Assembly (NCBI GenBank): GCA_020433785.1
Contig: JAGRCC010000352.1
Coordinates: 725-6,716, forward strand
Origin: Anaerolineae bacterium
GTDB lineage: Bacteria > Chloroflexota > Anaerolineae > 4572-78 > J111
Length of the DNA: 5,992 bases
Reading direction: 5' to 3'
Of the stretch, positions 3,663 to 5,992 are shown piece by piece. Made by a program: the position numbers and the translations under genes. The notes beneath the pieces are model-generated. The model was not told the DNA's origin. It saw only the letters and a program-made list of their open reading frames with translations, and did no database searches. How positions within the stretch are numbered: position 1 is the first letter of the stretch; every line of letters starts with the position of its first letter.

Positions 3663-5954
3663 ATGCTTATCCCCCATCAAATCAAACTAATACCGCTTTT
3701 TTTGGTTATTATCCTGATTGGATTAGTAGCCTGTGCCGGTCAGCCACCGAGTCCGGTTGTGGACCCGGCCTCGCCCACCATAACTTCGCTCCCGATAGAT
3801 ACACCCTCGACCAGTCCAACTGACACACCTGCCCCGACGGCGGACCCTCGACCGACCGCTGATACTCCCCCCTCGGGTCCGGGGGCCGTCAGCGGCAATG
3901 TTTGTTACCCCAGCGCCGAAACGCCGCCCATGACCCTTTTCATCGAAAACATCGACAGCGGCGAAATCATCGCGCTCGATATCGAACGTGGTCAGGATGG
4001 CTACGCAACCGATCTGCCGGCGGGCGAATATGTTGCCTATGCCAACACCATCGGCATGGGGTTGCAAGGCACACCTGTGTGTGACTCCGGCGGCTCGTGT
4101 CCTTTCACCATCGAACAGGGTCATACCACAACCGTCGATTTGTGTGACTGGTACAACCCACCCGGCGTTCGCCCTCCTATCGCCGGACAAGCCGAAACTG
4201 AAGTCCAGGTCAAGCTGCTACAAAATATGTACGCCCGAACGGGGCCTAATCTGAGCGATCCCGAACTAGGGCTGCTAGAGGCCGGACTGGTGGTCCAAGC
4301 CATCGCCCGCAGCGCCGATGGGCTGTGGCTGCAAGTCACCCACTCGGCTTTTACCCAGACCGGCTGGCTGCATGCGCCCTTGACTCAGATCTTCGGTGAC
4401 CCAACCCACCTACCGATCGAAGGCGCCGAAACAGCGCCTCAATCCGACATAGAGCAATTTGTGCCGGCCATCTGGCGATCGGCCGCCAATCCGGGGCATG
4501 TCTTGTTCAAAGGGGAGATCAGAGATAAGCAGGACCGCCCGGTCAATGGCTACAGCATCTTGCTCGACAACGGCACTTGGAGCGTGCTGTCCCACCCTAC
4601 CGGCGCCAGCCGCCACTACCCCGATGTGTTCGACGGTCAATGGGATGTCATTATCGACAACGAAACCGACGCGGCCGGCTGGTGGACCATGACAGTGGTT
4701 CGCTACGACTGTCCCGATTTTGAGCAAGGCTTCAACGCGCAGTGCAAACAGTTTACCCCGCTGTCTGAAACCAAAGTGGTCAAAGTAGTTCATCCCGATG
4801 ACAACATCATCGAAGCCAACTGGACCTGCCTTGACCATTGTGGCGATGGAGTGTACGCCAAACCGTTTCGCTATCCGGCGGATGACATCGACGATAACCT
4901 GCTACTTTATGCGGAAGATCGGGCCCTCAAGTCGGCTCCAACCAGCCCGGCGTTCGAGCATCCAGCTATGCGCACCCTGTACGATTCGCTGCCGGAAACA
5001 TTCGATGGGCTGAAAAAATATCTGGCCGAGCAGCGTCCGGCGCTACTGACCGATGGTCAGACGCTCATCGCGCCGTCGCCCACTGGTACAGTTTGGCGGC
5101 TTGATCTGGAATCGGGTGAGATAGAGGAACAAACCGCTGACCCAGCCGGGAAGACGCTAACCCCGGAAGATCGTCTCCCTGCTATCGATGATCGGGTTAT
5201 CCGCCAACGTTTGGCCGAGACTACGGCCTGGGCCTTATCGCACGATGGGCAAAAGATCACTTATGCCCGCCAATTTGGCAGCCCACTGCAACAAGACATT
5301 TACATTTATAATGTGGAAACCCAAACAGATACGCTCATCGGTCCAATTAACGGCTATTTGGTGACAGAGCTGCGCTGGACAGCGGATGATGCCCTGGTGA
5401 TCATCGGAGCCAACAACCCTAAGCTGCCTTCCGGTGGAGCCATCTTTGCCATGCAGCCGGAAGCGGACACGCTGCCAGAACTTTTGCTGGAGAGCGATAC
5501 GGCTTATTTGGTCGATGTGCTGCCGGAGGCGGGCGGCACTCGTTCGATAGTGGGTGGTACGATTACGCCGGAGATCAATGAGCAGGAAATGGAAGCTAGC
5601 CCGGATGACTTAGAGCTAGCGCACTTCCGTGGGCGCAACCGGCTGCTCCTCGTCTTTGCACCGGATACTACCCATGCCGATTACCGGCAGCAGCGAGCCT
5701 GGCTGGAGAAACAACAGGACGAACTCAACAGCCGTGATCTGTTAGTTTACTACTTTTTTGAGACGGACCCGGGGTATGTGGGCCAGAAGCTCATTCCGAC
5801 CGAAGCCGGTCGAACCGCGCTGGAAAAATTCGGGATTGAAAGCGATCAATTTGGGCTAATTCTTATCGACAAAAACGGGGCTATAATCTTGCAGACCGAT
5901 AAGCCCGCTCCGCCCGCTAACCTTTTCGACCTTATCGATCAAACTAAGAAGTAA
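3663..5954 (+). CDS. Large multidomain lipoprotein with SH3b-like, beta-propeller-like and DUF4174-like regions
   Basis: The 763-residue product starts with a lipoprotein signal: a hydrophobic stretch (about 9-23) ending in the lipobox LVAC, with Cys24 as the lipidated residue. It is therefore predicted to be exported and membrane-anchored. A Pro/Thr/Ser/Asp-rich linker follows (about 25-75). Next come a beta-rich domain (about 76-165) with Cys81, 140, 146 and 161; an SH3b-like domain (about 180-245; MYARTGP, GLWLQV, GWLHA); a third beta-rich domain (about 264-405) with Cys350, 361, 389 and 393; and a TolB/WD-like part (about 455-640; LSHDGQKITYA, LRWTADDALVIIG) that seems too short for a full propeller. 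The C-terminus (about 652-758; RNRLLLVFAPD, SRDLLVYYF, FGLILIDKNG) resembles DUF4174, which has a thioredoxin-like fold. Function is unknown; envelope binding or sensing is a guess. An in-frame GTG at 3657 is an alternative start. Neither start has a visible ribosome binding site, and an in-frame stop at 3624-3626 limits extension. Domain limits are read by eye. Confidence 0.85.
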   Translation: MLIPHQIKLIPLFLVIILIGLVACAGQPPSPVVDPASPTITSLPIDTPSTSPTDTPAPTADPRPTADTPPSGPGAVSGNVCYPSAETPPMTLFIENIDSGEIIALDIERGQDGYATDLPAGEYVAYANTIGMGLQGTPVCDSGGSCPFTIEQGHTTTVDLCDWYNPPGVRPPIAGQAETEVQVKLLQNMYARTGPNLSDPELGLLEAGLVVQAIARSADGLWLQVTHSAFTQTGWLHAPLTQIFGDPTHLPIEGAETAPQSDIEQFVPAIWRSAANPGHVLFKGEIRDKQDRPVNGYSILLDNGTWSVLSHPTGASRHYPDVFDGQWDVIIDNETDAAGWWTMTVVRYDCPDFEQGFNAQCKQFTPLSETKVVKVVHPDDNIIEANWTCLDHCGDGVYAKPFRYPADDIDDNLLLYAEDRALKSAPTSPAFEHPAMRTLYDSLPETFDGLKKYLAEQRPALLTDGQTLIAPSPTGTVWRLDLESGEIEEQTADPAGKTLTPEDRLPAIDDRVIRQRLAETTAWALSHDGQKITYARQFGSPLQQDIYIYNVETQTDTLIGPINGYLVTELRWTADDALVIIGANNPKLPSGGAIFAMQPEADTLPELLLESDTAYLVDVLPEAGGTRSIVGGTITPEINEQEMEASPDDLELAHFRGRNRLLLVFAPDTTHADYRQQRAWLEKQQDELNSRDLLVYYFFETDPGYVGQKLIPTEAGRTALEKFGIESDQFGLILIDKNGAIILQTDKPAPPANLFDLIDQTKK

Positions 5955-5992
5955 AGAGGTTTCGGTCATTCCTGGTCTGTAGCCAGCCGGCC

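Noticed and set aside
3723..4190. A 155-codon minus-strand frame opposite the lipoprotein gene.
   Set aside because: Its translation is rich in Arg/Gly with no motif, as expected for the reverse of a GC-rich gene.
1..5992. CRISPR array, tRNA or rRNA genes, insertion sequence ends or transposase.
   Set aside because: No regularly spaced repeats, cloverleaf-like sequence, ribosomal RNA segments, or transposase motifs were seen on either strand.
5955..5992. A terminator after the lipoprotein gene.
   Set aside because: The 38 bases left show no stable hairpin followed by a T-run; the signal may lie beyond the window.

Overview
The window looks like a moderately GC-rich bacterial chromosome with AT-rich intergenic DNA. 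The best lineage guess is Chloroflexota (Anaerolineae-like). This rests on the style of the last gene: a very large lipoprotein with a Pro/Thr/Ser-rich linker after the lipobox, followed by an SH3-like domain and other beta-rich modules. It is an inference from protein style, not a proven assignment.

Layout. At the left edge, on the minus strand, is the first 130 codons of dndC, the sulfur-transfer component of DNA phosphorothioation (Dnd); the rest of the gene and probably further dnd genes lie beyond base 1. A 162-bp AT-rich divergent region separates it from a plus-strand alpha/beta hydrolase (555-1310). That region holds two near-consensus sigma70-type promoters in opposite directions whose -10 boxes share bases, plus a 12-bp perfect palindrome. 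Next, with its own promoter, is an M24-family metallopeptidase of the Xaa-Pro aminopeptidase/creatinase type (1458-2633). A 428-bp stretch without a protein gene (2634-3061) then holds a TTGACA-type promoter, about 200 bases of structured non-coding sequence, two successive terminator-like signals, and a separate promoter for the next gene. That gene is a compact HNH nuclease (3062-3586). A long inverted repeat built from TTTGAGA-like heptads fills the short gap to the last gene (3663-5954), a 763-residue lipoprotein ending in a DUF4174-like domain.

The plus-strand genes do not form an obvious operon: gaps are 147, 428 and 76 bp, and three of the four genes have a recognisable promoter of their own. 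Only dndC belongs to a known multi-gene pathway. The most notable observations are the interlocked promoters between dndC and the hydrolase, the candidate small RNA unit at about 2693-2929, and the unusual domain combination of the lipoprotein.
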